Source of the DNA: Cyanobacteria bacterium FACHB-502
Lineage (GTDB): Bacteria; Cyanobacteriota; Cyanobacteriia; Elainellales; Elainellaceae
Length of the DNA stretch: 64,000 nt
Direction: 5' to 3'
Assembly: GCA_014695325.1 (NCBI GenBank)
Contig: JACJNZ010000039.1
Location: forward strand, 496,001-560,000
In this document: piece by piece, positions 55,470 to 63,823 of the stretch
How positions within the stretch are numbered: position 1 is the stretch's first letter
Layout of the letters: the number at the start of each line of letters is the position of its first letter
Notes under the pieces: model-generated
What the model was told of the DNA's origin: nothing
The model's input: only the letters and a program-made list of their open reading frames with translations
The model's database searches: none
Made by a program: the position numbers and the translations under genes

Positions 55470-56090
55470 ATGCGATCGAAACTCATTTTAATGACCGCAA
55501 CTGCCCTCACCACCCTGATGGGCTGTGCAATGCCCGAACAAAATCAGGCTCAGCAGATGGATCATTCCAACCACTCCCCGCAAATGCAGGCTCAGGGCGG
55601 GAATGCTCACAATCAAATGATGCACGAAATGCAGGTGAGCAGCGAGCAAGACTACCTGACCCAAATGATCCCGCACCATCAGGAAGCGATCGACTCTGCC
55701 AAAATCATGCTGGAGCGCAGCGATCGTCCTGAAATGAAGCAGTTTGCTCAAGAAGTGATCCGGGTGCAGTCCACAGAAGTTCAGCAAATGCAAAAGTGGC
55801 TGAGCGAATGGTATCCCGGACAGCCAACCCAGGCAAACTATCAGCCGATGATGGGCGATCTAACCCAGCTTCAAGGAGACGCGCTCGATCGAGCATTCCT
55901 TGAAGGCATGGTCATGCATCACAAGGGAGCCGTAACGATGTCGCAACAGCTCCTTAGCCAAAATCTAGTGAAGCACGAACCCGTCCGCCCCTTCGCCGAA
56001 CAGATTGCCTCCAGCCAGCAGCAGGAAATTCAGCAGATGCAGGCTTGGCTGAAAGAATGGTTTGGCGCAAGTAGCATGACGCACCACTAA
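55470..56090 (+). CDS. DUF305 lipoprotein
   Basis: 206 aa. The signal sequence ends in a lipobox (TLMGCAMP, Cys at about 19), followed by a Gln/His/Met-rich linker and a DUF305 domain duplicated in two halves: DYLTQMIPHHQEAIDSAKIM and FLEGMVMHHKGAVTMSQQLL, each with paired His. DUF305 proteins are ferritin-like helical bundles often found next to copper genes. The His/Met richness and position behind CopZ/CopA fragments suggest periplasmic metal binding; this is inference. Confidence 0.9.
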   Translation: MRSKLILMTATALTTLMGCAMPEQNQAQQMDHSNHSPQMQAQGGNAHNQMMHEMQVSSEQDYLTQMIPHHQEAIDSAKIMLERSDRPEMKQFAQEVIRVQSTEVQQMQKWLSEWYPGQPTQANYQPMMGDLTQLQGDALDRAFLEGMVMHHKGAVTMSQQLLSQNLVKHEPVRPFAEQIASSQQQEIQQMQAWLKEWFGASSMTHH

Positions 56091-56203
56091 TCCAATTAAC
56101 TTTGGATGCGATCGTCCTACTGCGGCAGAAAATTTGAATCTAAAACCTGTTCGATCGGGTGGGCACTCGGCAGGAAACACGGGGCGAGGCAGATTGGTTT
56201 CTA

Positions 56204-56240
56204 GTGACGCGTTACGCTGCGCTAACACATCCTACGTCAC
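56204..56240. repeat. Short dispersed repeat, copy B
   Basis: GTGACG ... CGTCAC ends (56204-56209 / 56235-56240) enclose ACGCTGCGCTAACACATCCTA, a near match to the copy at 8568-8595. Confidence 0.55.
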
Positions 56241-56264
56241 CGTAAATTAAATTAGCAATCGCCC

Positions 56265-57200
56265 CTACTGTACTCTGCTATTCACTGGCATCGTCTCCGG
56301 CACATGGACAAAATGATTCGGATGGGTTGCGGTTGGCGAGGGGTAGGGCTGATGCAGGCGGATAAGCTGTGCCAGGGTTTTCTTGAGCTGAGTGCGGGGG
56401 ACGATCGCATCCACAAAGCCGTGAGTCAGCAGATATTCCGAAGTCTGGAAATCGTCGGGCAGCTTTTCGCGCAGGGTTTGTTCTACGACGCGCCGCCCCG
56501 CAAAGCCGATCGTTGCACTGGGTTCTGCCAGGATCACATCGCCCAGCATGGCAAAGCTTGCCGTCACGCCGCCCGTCGTGGGGTGGGTGAGAACCGGAAC
56601 GTACAGCAGCGCAGATTCCCGGTGTCGCTCCAGGGCAGCAGAGATTTTTGCCATTTGCATCAGGCTCAGCATTCCTTCTTGCATTCTGGCTCCGCCCGAC
56701 GCGCAAATAATCATGACTGGCAGCCGTTCGCGGGTCGATCGCTCGATCATGCGGGTCAGCTTTTCGCCCACCACCGATCCCATACTGCCGCCCATAAAGC
56801 GGAAATCCATCACGCCCAAGCCGATCGGCAGACCGTCGAGCTGTCCCAGTCCGGTTTGAACGGCATCGGTAAGCTTAATCCGCTCCTGGGTTTCTCGCAG
56901 TCGATCACCATAGGATTTTCGATCGCGGAACGACAGCGGATCGGTTGGCAAGATTTGGGTATCCAGCGGTTTCCAGGTTCCTGGATCAATAAGTTGGTAA
57001 ATGCGTTCTTCGCTAAAAATTCTTAGGTGATGACCGCACTCGGCGCAGACCATTTGATTTGCCCGCAGGTCCTTGGTATAGGTCAGAACGCTGCAGTCAG
57101 GGCATTTACTCCACAAGCCGTCTGCGATTTCGCGCTCCTGTCGCTCCGTGTTCGTCGAACCCGATTTTCGTCGATTGGCAAACCAGTCAAATAGAGACAT
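56265..57200 (-). CDS. accD: Acetyl-CoA carboxylase carboxyltransferase subunit beta AccD
   Basis: 311 aa. N-terminal four-Cys zinc ribbon ([13 protein letters not shown] ... VCAECGHH), then the crotonase-type carboxyltransferase core with [55 protein letters not shown] and [19 protein letters not shown]. With AccA it transfers carboxybiotin CO2 to acetyl-CoA to start fatty-acid synthesis. It follows the DUF2007-like gene by 8 bp, so the two are co-transcribed. Confidence 0.97.
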   Translation of the reverse strand: MSLFDWFANRRKSGSTNTERQEREIADGLWSKCPDCSVLTYTKDLRANQMVCAECGHHLRIFSEERIYQLIDPGTWKPLDTQILPTDPLSFRDRKSYGDRLRETQERIKLTDAVQTGLGQLDGLPIGLGVMDFRFMGGSMGSVVGEKLTRMIERSTRERLPVMIICASGGARMQEGMLSLMQMAKISAALERHRESALLYVPVLTHPTTGGVTASFAMLGDVILAEPSATIGFAGRRVVEQTLREKLPDDFQTSEYLLTHGFVDAIVPRTQLKKTLAQLIRLHQPYPSPTATHPNHFVHVPETMPVNSRVQ

Positions 57201-57208
57201 TTAGCTTC

Positions 57209-57430
57209 TCAAACGCTTTCTTCAAGGTTTTCTTCGATGGGGCTGAGCAGGAAGAGAGCAGTCCACTGATCCTGAACGCGGACTTGCAGCGTAAAAGGCA
57301 CACCACAACCCCAGTGCGGCATTGCCCGGTCAAACACAAGGCGAGTCGGAATGCCCTGAGCTTCTAGCATTTGCTGCATTAGCTCCGCCTCCCACTGCGT
57401 ACTGGCTGTTCTTAGCGTGATCCAGTTCAC
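57209..57430 (-). CDS. DUF2007-like small protein upstream of accD
   Basis: 73 aa. The pattern TQWEAELMQQMLEAQGIPTRLV followed by a beta-hairpin (PFTLQVRVQDQWTALFLL) resembles the DUF2007 'putative signal transducing' family, a ferredoxin-like small fold. The acidic tail is SPIEENLEESV. The 8-bp gap to accD suggests one operon. Function unknown; the family assignment is moderate. Confidence 0.7.
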   Translation of the reverse strand: MNWITLRTASTQWEAELMQQMLEAQGIPTRLVFDRAMPHWGCGVPFTLQVRVQDQWTALFLLSPIEENLEESV

Positions 57431-57601
57431 AGGATAATCCTATCAAAGCAAAAACACCAGAGATTCTATCGTCGCACGATTTGACTCCGATGAGACACGA
57501 GGACGATCGAGCAGGATTGAAGCGACAGTACCAGAAATAGCAACTAGTAATAAAGTGTATTACGCCAGTTCAGCCTCTTTTGTTCCTGCTGTTTTGGTCC
57601 T

Positions 57602-58093
57602 CTACTGCTTTAGCTTTAGCAGATCTTCCAGGGCAGCCAGTAGTTTGATGCGAACGCTAAGGATTTCGAGACGATCATTCAACTCAAACAACCACCTGAC
57701 ATTCACCCCAAACAAAGGCGTTTGCACCTTGCCTGCCACTTGAACTTCGATTTCGCCCGTTTCCGTCAGGTTCTGAACGCACTGCCGCGCCTCGATCGTC
57801 ATTCCCTGCGCTTCCTGGTTCAGATAAGCAGCAATGGCATCCGGTCCGACTACAGCCGATTCAAACGGAGGATACAGCGCACCTTCTGGGGCAAAAAGTC
57901 CTGCGATCGCGGCAAAGTTTCCTGTGTTAAACGTCTCAAAATACTGCTGAATAACGGCTTCTGTCTCACGGTCGATTTGGCTCTCAGGCTGAGCATCGGT
58001 TTGATCAGGTTGATCAGGGGTAAGCATCGGCTGTGCAGTATCTGGATAGGTCTGGTCAGCAGTAACTTGATCAGCAGGGCTAACGCGATCCAT
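57602..58093 (-). CDS. OCP C-terminal-domain homologue (CTDH, NTF2-like)
   Basis: 163 aa from the ATG at 58093, preceded by GGAG at 6-nt spacing; longer frames read through a dispersed repeat. An acidic linker (about 1-42) leads into an NTF2-like domain resembling the C-terminal domain of orange carotenoid protein: LFAPEGALYPPFESAVVG, AGKVQTPLFG, NVRWLFELN. Tyr51 and Trp134 align with OCP Tyr201 and Trp288, which hydrogen-bond the carotenoid keto group, and Glu94 with Glu244. The OCP Trp277 position is Leu127. Cys105 could correspond to the redox Cys of CTDHs. CTDHs dimerise and carry carotenoid to HCP apoproteins. The HCP gene lies directly upstream. Confidence 0.85.
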   Translation of the reverse strand: MDRVSPADQVTADQTYPDTAQPMLTPDQPDQTDAQPESQIDRETEAVIQQYFETFNTGNFAAIAGLFAPEGALYPPFESAVVGPDAIAAYLNQEAQGMTIEARQCVQNLTETGEIEVQVAGKVQTPLFGVNVRWLFELNDRLEILSVRIKLLAALEDLLKLKQ

Positions 58094-58451
58094 GCGGTTC
58101 TCCATTCCTTTCTGAAAAATTTGAGGTCGGAAAAATTCGAGGGCAAGAGTCTTAGAGGATGTTTGAGCAGTGGGAAAAGTTTTACACCCCCTAAAGCCCG
58201 TCAACCTTAGGGGACTTTGAATCCCTAAAGCAGGCTCGGTTCCCCAAGAAGTGGCGTTAGGGAGCAGTCCGGGTAACGGCAATGAATTCTCAAACAGCCC
58301 GATCGAAATTTTGTTTTTCTGATCAAACGCGATTGAGCGACTGCAAACATCCTGCCTTCGAGGGAAACCTGTCGATCAAGAAATAAGCGGAGCAGGCATT
58401 CACCCACCCCGCTGGATTAAGCAATTGGTTTGCTGAACAATGCGCCGGAGC
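58094..58451. other. 358-bp gap between the CTDH and HCP genes
   Basis: Contains dispersed repeat copy 4 (58187-58227), which forms a hairpin and may separate the two transcripts. No further gene. Confidence 0.5.
58187..58227. repeat. Dispersed hairpin repeat, copy 4
   Basis: CCCCTAAAGCCCGTCAACCT then TAGGGGACTTTGAATCCCTA, matching the copies at 15031, 29456 and 50661; CCCCTAA and TTAGGGG pair. Confidence 0.7.
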
Positions 58452-58970
58452 TTAGTCAGCCAGCGGATCAACGCCCATATTAACCACGGTGTTTCGTAGG
58501 ACGGTAATTTGCTGACCCATATCGAGCTGCTTGATCATCTCCAGCACTGATCGCCCTGCCTCAGAAAGCTGGTAGCCCGCAGGCATGGGAGCCACTGTGC
58601 CCTGCACCATCATTTCGCCTAGCTGATACCAGAAAGCCAGCTTAGTGTTGACGCTGAGAACCCCATAGGAGCGGCTGATCGGGGTGTTTGCGTTGCTTGC
58701 CAGATCGCGCATAACTTGAAGCTGGTCGTCGTAAGCCATTTTCTTGATCTGTGCCAGAATGCCCTCTGCAAACTGGAGCCGTGCAGCACCCGGAGCGGCA
58801 GGCGTGATCGATCGTCCCATTTCCGTATAGGCATACCAGAGCACAGCAAGCTGGTCGTCAACGGTGAGCTGCTTAAACTGAGCAGTGGTTGCGGTAACGG
58901 GATCCGCTAGATTGCTTGATAAGTAAGGGTTGGAAACGATAGAGAGACGAAAATCTGTGCTGTAAGTCAT
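58452..58970 (-). CDS. Helical carotenoid protein (OCP N-terminal-domain homologue)
   Basis: 172 aa. Matches the all-helical carotenoid-binding N-domain of orange carotenoid protein along its length: LTVDDQLAVLWYAYTEMG, AAPGAARLQFAEG, KLAFWYQLGEMMVQGTVAPM and GQQITVLRNTVVNMG. It ends where OCP would enter the linker, so it is an HCP. Trp45, Tyr48, Trp114, Asn108 and Arg159 align with OCP Trp41, Tyr44, Trp110, Asn104 and Arg155. HCPs bind a ketocarotenoid, quench singlet oxygen, and some quench phycobilisomes. The CTDH encoded 358 bp downstream is the natural partner. Confidence 0.92.
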   Translation of the reverse strand: MTYSTDFRLSIVSNPYLSSNLADPVTATTAQFKQLTVDDQLAVLWYAYTEMGRSITPAAPGAARLQFAEGILAQIKKMAYDDQLQVMRDLASNANTPISRSYGVLSVNTKLAFWYQLGEMMVQGTVAPMPAGYQLSEAGRSVLEMIKQLDMGQQITVLRNTVVNMGVDPLAD

Positions 58971-59858
58971 AGTGCTTATCTACAAGAGTGCTTGTTTGCA
59001 AGAGTGGCTGCGATCGCTCCTAATGGAGCTGAGCTGTGAATTTGCAGTGAGTTTGCAGTAAATTCGTTCAGCGATCGCCGAATCGTTTTCGTATCTCAAG
59101 TTCTAGAAGGGAGTGAACGAGTCCTGAGAACTAGTCTTAAATGGGTTCCTCAAATCGATTCCCCATTTCAACCTCCCGAATTGCTGCTCTGGACAATACT
59201 GGTTCCAGACGATACTGGTTCTGAACCACACCGATTCCGAACCATACTGGCTCCAAAGTTGAACTTGAGATTTGGACTCAAGAGAAGAACTCTTGCGTAC
59301 TCACCTCTACGCATATATTGCACGAATTGTTTACAAAACGCAAACAATATTTACAAACGTCTACAGCTTCATTCTCCAATAGTGAGTGGATTCAATTGGG
59401 TTAAGGAAGGATGGTTAAGGAAGGAAAACCACTGGTTTGTAGCTTTTCCAGAACCAATAACAGCAGGAAATCCCTGAAGGCAACAGACTGAGCGTCGCGA
59501 TCTTGAGGCATAGCGCGATCGTGAGCCATACATAGAACAGCCCTGCAAATCGGGGAGCCGCCTCATGGCAGTCATGCGGGGGCAAGTTTTTTGTGGGCTT
59601 CGGATACTACTGCTGGATACTGCTGTTTGTTTCTGGACAGACGTGGGAACACTGCCACTCAAGCACACCATTGGACATCTCCCGGTTTTATTGCCGGGAT
59701 TTTTTGTGGGAAATTTTTAGAAGGAATTCGGAGGGGAAACGATCGCCAGGGAAAGAGGAACCTACCACAAAACCTATAATAAGAAACGGACAATTCCCCA
59801 GTTCATTTCTCTTTTCTGATTCAGCACGCTCTGATTTCACAAACCATTTCACAAACCT
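58971..59858. other. 888-bp intergenic region
   Basis: Contains short imperfect repeats of [A/G]ATACTGGTTCC (59190-59255), an AT-rich stretch (59300-59390), a possible small RNA region (59480-59706) with terminator, and the miaB promoter region. No supported protein gene. Confidence 0.45.
59680..59706 (+). terminator. Intrinsic terminator without an upstream gene
   Basis: TCCCGG-TTTTATTG-CCGGGA followed by TTTTTTG. No + strand gene precedes it within the intergenic region, so it may end a short non-coding RNA or a transcript leading to miaB. Confidence 0.7.
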
Positions 59859-61241
59859 ATGACTGATTCTCTCCGTCGCTATCACATCACCACGTTCGGC
59901 TGTCAGATGAACAAAGCTGATTCCGAGCGGATGGCAGGCATTTTAGAAAACATGGGGTTTGCGTGGTCAGAGTCTCCCGATGAGGCAAACGTTATCCTCT
60001 ACAACACCTGCACAATTCGGGACAACGCCGAGCAAAAAGTTTATTCCTACCTGGGCAGGCAGGCAAAGCGCAAACACGAACAGCCTGACCTGACGCTGAT
60101 TGTGGCAGGCTGCGTCGCTCAACAGGAAGGAGAATCGCTGCTGCGTCGCGTTCCTGAACTGGATCTCGTAATGGGACCACAGCACGCCAATCGTCTGCAA
60201 GATTTGCTAGAGCAGGTGTTTGCCGGAAATCAGATTGTGGCAACCGAGCCTGTCCATATTTTTGAAGACATTACCAAGCCGCGCCGCGATAGTGCCGTGA
60301 CTGCCTGGGTGAATGTAATCTACGGCTGTAATGAACGCTGCACCTACTGCGTAGTTCCCAATGTGCGGGGAGTGGAGCAGTCTCGTACTCCAGAGGCAAT
60401 CCGCGCAGAAATGGAGGAGCTAGGACGGCAGGGCTACAAAGAAGTGACGCTGCTGGGGCAAAACATCGACGCTTACGGACGCGATTTACCGGGAGCGACC
60501 GCAGACGGGCGGCATCTGCACACGCTCACCGATCTGCTCTACTTTGTGCATGACGTACCGGGAATCGATCGCCTCCGATTTGCCACCAGCCACCCTCGCT
60601 ATTTCACTGAACGGCTGATTCGTGCCTGCGCTGAGTTGCCTAAGGTGTGCGAGCATTTCCACATTCCGTTTCAGTCGGGCGATAACGAGGTGCTGAAGGC
60701 AATGTCACGCGGCTACACCCATGAAAAATATCGCCGGATTATCGACATGATTCGTCGCTATATGCCCGATGCTGCCATTAGCGCAGATGCGATCGTCGGC
60801 TTCCCTGGCGAGACAGAAGCACAGTTTGAGAACACGCTGAAGCTCGTCGAAGATATCGGTTTCGATCAGCTCAATACGGCTGCCTACTCGCCCCGCCCCG
60901 GCACTCCCGCCGCCCTGTGGGACAATCAGCTTTCTGAAGACGGGAAAGCCGATCGCCTGCAACGTTTGAATCATCTGGTGGCAACCAAAGCGGCAGAACG
61001 ATCGCTGCGCTATGGCGGCCGCATCGAAGAAGTCCTGGTGGAAGAACCCAATCCCAAAGATTCAGCGCAGGTCATGGGGCGGACACGCGGCAATCGACTC
61101 ACTTTCTTTGAGGGCAATATCGAGCAGTTGCGGGGTCAGCTTGTGCAGGTCAAGATCACTGAAGCACGCGCATTTAGCCTCACCGGGGAGATCGTCCCGC
61201 AAGGGGAACGCCTGGGGAATGTTCAGCCAGCTTGTGTTTAA
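59859..61241 (+). CDS. miaB: tRNA-2-methylthio-N6-dimethylallyladenosine synthase MiaB
   Basis: 460 aa methylthiotransferase. The N-terminal MTTase domain has the three auxiliary-cluster Cys regions ([36 protein letters not shown]). The radical-SAM motif is [11 protein letters not shown], and the C-terminus carries a TRAM domain. It adds a methylthio group to i6A37 of tRNAs. Full length; the family RxGxPxA segment reads [11 protein letters not shown]. Followed after 74 bp by the BlaI-type regulator gene. Confidence 0.97.
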   Translation: MTDSLRRYHITTFGCQMNKADSERMAGILENMGFAWSESPDEANVILYNTCTIRDNAEQKVYSYLGRQAKRKHEQPDLTLIVAGCVAQQEGESLLRRVPELDLVMGPQHANRLQDLLEQVFAGNQIVATEPVHIFEDITKPRRDSAVTAWVNVIYGCNERCTYCVVPNVRGVEQSRTPEAIRAEMEELGRQGYKEVTLLGQNIDAYGRDLPGATADGRHLHTLTDLLYFVHDVPGIDRLRFATSHPRYFTERLIRACAELPKVCEHFHIPFQSGDNEVLKAMSRGYTHEKYRRIIDMIRRYMPDAAISADAIVGFPGETEAQFENTLKLVEDIGFDQLNTAAYSPRPGTPAALWDNQLSEDGKADRLQRLNHLVATKAAERSLRYGGRIEEVLVEEPNPKDSAQVMGRTRGNRLTFFEGNIEQLRGQLVQVKITEARAFSLTGEIVPQGERLGNVQPACV

Positions 61242-61315
61242 GGGTCTGGCTCAGTAGCTGACATTCCGCAGCTATACTTTGGGAGATACGAATTTCATTC
61301 TGTGATTCACCTCTC

Positions 61316-61735
61316 ATGTCTGCCTTACCGCCCCGTCGCCCGAAACACCTGTCCCTCGGACCCCTCGAAACCGAGATTCTAGAAATTCTGTGGGAGCTTG
61401 GCTCGGCCACGGTGAAGGAAATTCACGATCGCATTCTCACTGATCCCGATCGTGAGCTTGCCTATGCCTCTGTCACAACGGTTTTGCGGCGGCTGAGCGA
61501 AAAGGGCTGGCTGGTCTGCGATCGGCAGGATCGAGCCTTCCAGTGGCGACCGCTTGTGTCTCGGAGCGAGGCGCAGATGTTTCAGGCACACGATCAGCTT
61601 CAGCGATTTTTAGCAGTAGGCAATCCTGATGTGGTCGCTGCCTTTGCCGATCAGCTCGATTGTGCCAGCATCGAAAAGCTAGATGCCATTGCCCAACGGT
61701 TAAAAGCAGCCCGCCAAGCCAAGGAGGGAAACTGA
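61316..61735 (+). CDS. BlaI/MecI/CopY-family repressor
   Basis: 139 aa. Winged helix with the family motif LGPLETEILEILWELGSATV, then ASVTTVLRRLSEKGWL and the C-terminal dimerisation helices. BlaI-type repressors are cleaved by, or respond to, a partner M56 protease; that partner gene follows with a 1-bp overlap (TGATG), so the two form a translationally coupled pair. The gene set it controls is unknown. Some BlaI proteins regulate copper or photosynthesis genes rather than beta-lactamases. Confidence 0.93.
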   Translation: MSALPPRRPKHLSLGPLETEILEILWELGSATVKEIHDRILTDPDRELAYASVTTVLRRLSEKGWLVCDRQDRAFQWRPLVSRSEAQMFQAHDQLQRFLAVGNPDVVAAFADQLDCASIEKLDAIAQRLKAARQAKEGN

Positions 61736-62574
61736 TGCACTTTTTGCTGACAGGACTGGCGATCGGGATCGGTTTGCTGCTGCGCTGTGGTTCTGTTCCG
61801 GGCGAAGGCAATTGGGCAACGCGCTGGCAATTTGCCCTGACTCGGTTGATTCTGCCACCGCTGCTGCTCTTGACGATGAGTGGGGCAGTGGTATGGATGG
61901 GCATGGATGGGGCAATGCTGGGCTTTTCCACGGGCTGGATTGGCTATCTGTTTTCGATTGCCGTTGTCGGATTTGCGCTGCTCACGCTGTTCTACCGGAC
62001 GTGGCAAGGCTGGCGATCGGCGCAGCAGGTTCAATGCTACCCCTGTGAAGCCGTGGCTCAAACGAGCGGTCATCTGCTTGAAACCGAGATTCCGTTTGCA
62101 GCGCAGGTAGGCTTCTGGCGATCGAAACTCGTGGTCAGTCGCGGCTTATTGAATCAGCTCAACTCCGAACAGCTCGAAGCCGTCCTCACCCATGAGCGGG
62201 CACACGCCCACTATCGCGATACTTTCTGGTTTTTTTGGCTGGGCTGGTTAGAACAAATCACCTTCTGGCTGCCCCAAACCGAAGCCCTCTGGCAAGAACT
62301 GCTGCTGTTGCGAGAACTGCGGGCAGACGCTTGGGCAGCTCAGCGCGTTGATCCGATCGTCGTTGCAGAATCTCTGCTGCAAATTGTCCAGAACATCCAA
62401 ACTCCGTTTCCCACCCTACAGGCAGGCTTCAACACTGATCTAACGCTCGATCGTTTGGAAGAACGAATCGAGGCATTGCTCTCTCCTGATCAGCAGATAG
62501 GGCGTCAGGGGCGATCGTGGCTCTGGCTGGGACTGGGACTGCTACCGCTGCTAACGCTGCCGCTTCACGTCTAA
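61735..62574 (+). CDS. M56-family membrane metallopeptidase (BlaR1-like, no sensor domain)
   Basis: 279 aa from the ATG at 61735, preceded by a strong Shine-Dalgarno AAGGAGG. Membrane helices at the N-terminus (about 1-20, 33-53, 65-85) and C-terminus surround a zinc-protease motif VLTHERAHAHYRD (HExxH), with the third ligand region in LLRELRADAWA. The C-terminal penicillin-binding sensor domain of BlaR1/MecR1 is absent. It likely cleaves or inactivates the coupled BlaI-type repressor in response to a signal other than beta-lactam acylation. Confidence 0.9.
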   Translation: MHFLLTGLAIGIGLLLRCGSVPGEGNWATRWQFALTRLILPPLLLLTMSGAVVWMGMDGAMLGFSTGWIGYLFSIAVVGFALLTLFYRTWQGWRSAQQVQCYPCEAVAQTSGHLLETEIPFAAQVGFWRSKLVVSRGLLNQLNSEQLEAVLTHERAHAHYRDTFWFFWLGWLEQITFWLPQTEALWQELLLLRELRADAWAAQRVDPIVVAESLLQIVQNIQTPFPTLQAGFNTDLTLDRLEERIEALLSPDQQIGRQGRSWLWLGLGLLPLLTLPLHV

Positions 62575-62596
62575 GTTCATTAGGGTTAATGGGCTG

Positions 62597-63230
62597 CTAA
62601 CGGCTCCTGGACTCGATCGCGTTAAAGGCAAAGCGATCGGAGAAACGCTGATCACTCCCCGCGTTTACACTACAAACTTTGGCGTTGCTGCAAACCTTGG
62701 TTTATCTCTTCAGGCGGCTGAGTTTGAAGCAATGTGGGCAGAGACGTGAGCAGACTACAATCTTAATCATTGCGGATGCGATGCTACTTTTGAAAAATTC
62801 CGGGAACAAATTGACGGCAAAACTCGACAAAGATCTGTTCACTATCTAAAGCGATCGAGTGTTTCTGAATCTTCAGGATTTCTGCCGTTTAAAGAACTGT
62901 CTCGTAAGCTAAAAAATCGAAATCTTGTCCTGGCTGAAATGTTTCATTTGATAGTACGAGATGAAGCTCGCCCTGCTGGATTTTTCAATAAACCGATGGA
63001 AGATTTCAACCGCACGCTTGACCTGGGCTATTTCACAAAAGCCCGCAGCGACACCTTCTTCCCGATCGATTGGATTATTTACACGGTTGCTCGCAGTTTT
63101 TCCGCCGCCTGTATCACTGCGCTGACTTGAACTTAAAGCGCATGGCGATCGAGCAGGCAGACTACCCCAAATGGCTTAAATCGCTGCGAAAGTTGCTTCC
63201 AGTGGGCGATCGGTGGTCATTTGCTCCGGT
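62597..63230 (+). pseudogene. Decayed Mg-protoporphyrin IX monomethyl ester cyclase gene (acsF)
   Basis: One frame carries recognisable AcsF sequence: ETLITPRVYTTNF, EFEAMWAE then TGA, ADYNLNHC, FEKFREQIDGKTR, SGFLPFKELSRKLKNRN, AEMFHLIVRDEARPAGFFNK, MEDFNRTLDLGYFTKARSDT and FFPIDWIIYTV. It stops at about 63128; a C-terminal fragment (LKRMAIEQADYPKWLKSLRK) appears in another frame. The di-iron ligand motif DEARHAG has become DEARPAG (His to Pro), and the region between the two fragments, with the second DENRHG-type motif, is deleted. It is non-functional. Spared patches suggest relatively recent inactivation. Confidence 0.88.
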
Positions 63231-63823
63231 TCTATCTACTTGCATCCAAAAACACAAAAGCATTAAAAGGAACAGTTCGGTAAAAAATAACTGTTAACGA
63301 TCTACAGGCTGCCAATAAAGCAGCGTCTATCTAAAGGCGGACTTTGGAGGCTGTATTAATTACACCCTTTTATTGCTGTTTCTACAGAGATAAGAATTGT
63401 ATTACAGTCATTAAACTGTCCTAATTATTTAAATTAAAACTGTAGTTTGTTTATACAAACCTTTGGTTCTTCTCTTTGGTTCTTCTAAGTAGTCAACACT
63501 TAAAACATACTCAGAATAGGCCCTTTGCCAGAGGGTTTATAGCGAGAAGCAAGAGATTCATTCTTTCGATAGACAAATAAAAGAACGGGCTGTTTTATCG
63601 TGTCTTAATAGGAGCGAAGGCAGTGCTATAGTCCTTAACTTCCAAGAGAAGGAAAGATGTTTCTGCACTGCAAGCTGATAACAAAGAAGACTTCCTTTGT
63701 TCATTCTTCTAGGCTACTTCAGCGGCTGACTTGCCATTAATTCTGTCAGCAAACCTTTTCTGCTCATCCTGGTTCATGAGCGGATTTCACACATATTCAG
63801 CAACTTTTCTTGAGGAACGTTTT
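63231..63823. other. 593-bp AT-rich upstream region
   Basis: No gene. Contains a perfect 13-bp tandem duplication CTTTGGTTCTTCT (63461-63486) and long AT-rich stretches, and serves as the leader and promoter region of the secreted protein gene that starts at 63824. Confidence 0.45.
63461..63486. repeat. 13-bp tandem duplication
   Basis: CTTTGGTTCTTCT occurs twice with no spacer in an AT-rich intergenic region. Confidence 0.85.

Noticed and set aside
58094-58282. Longer N-terminus for the CTDH gene
   Set aside because: The extension is read from the dispersed hairpin repeat; the ATG at 58093 has a well-spaced GGAG.
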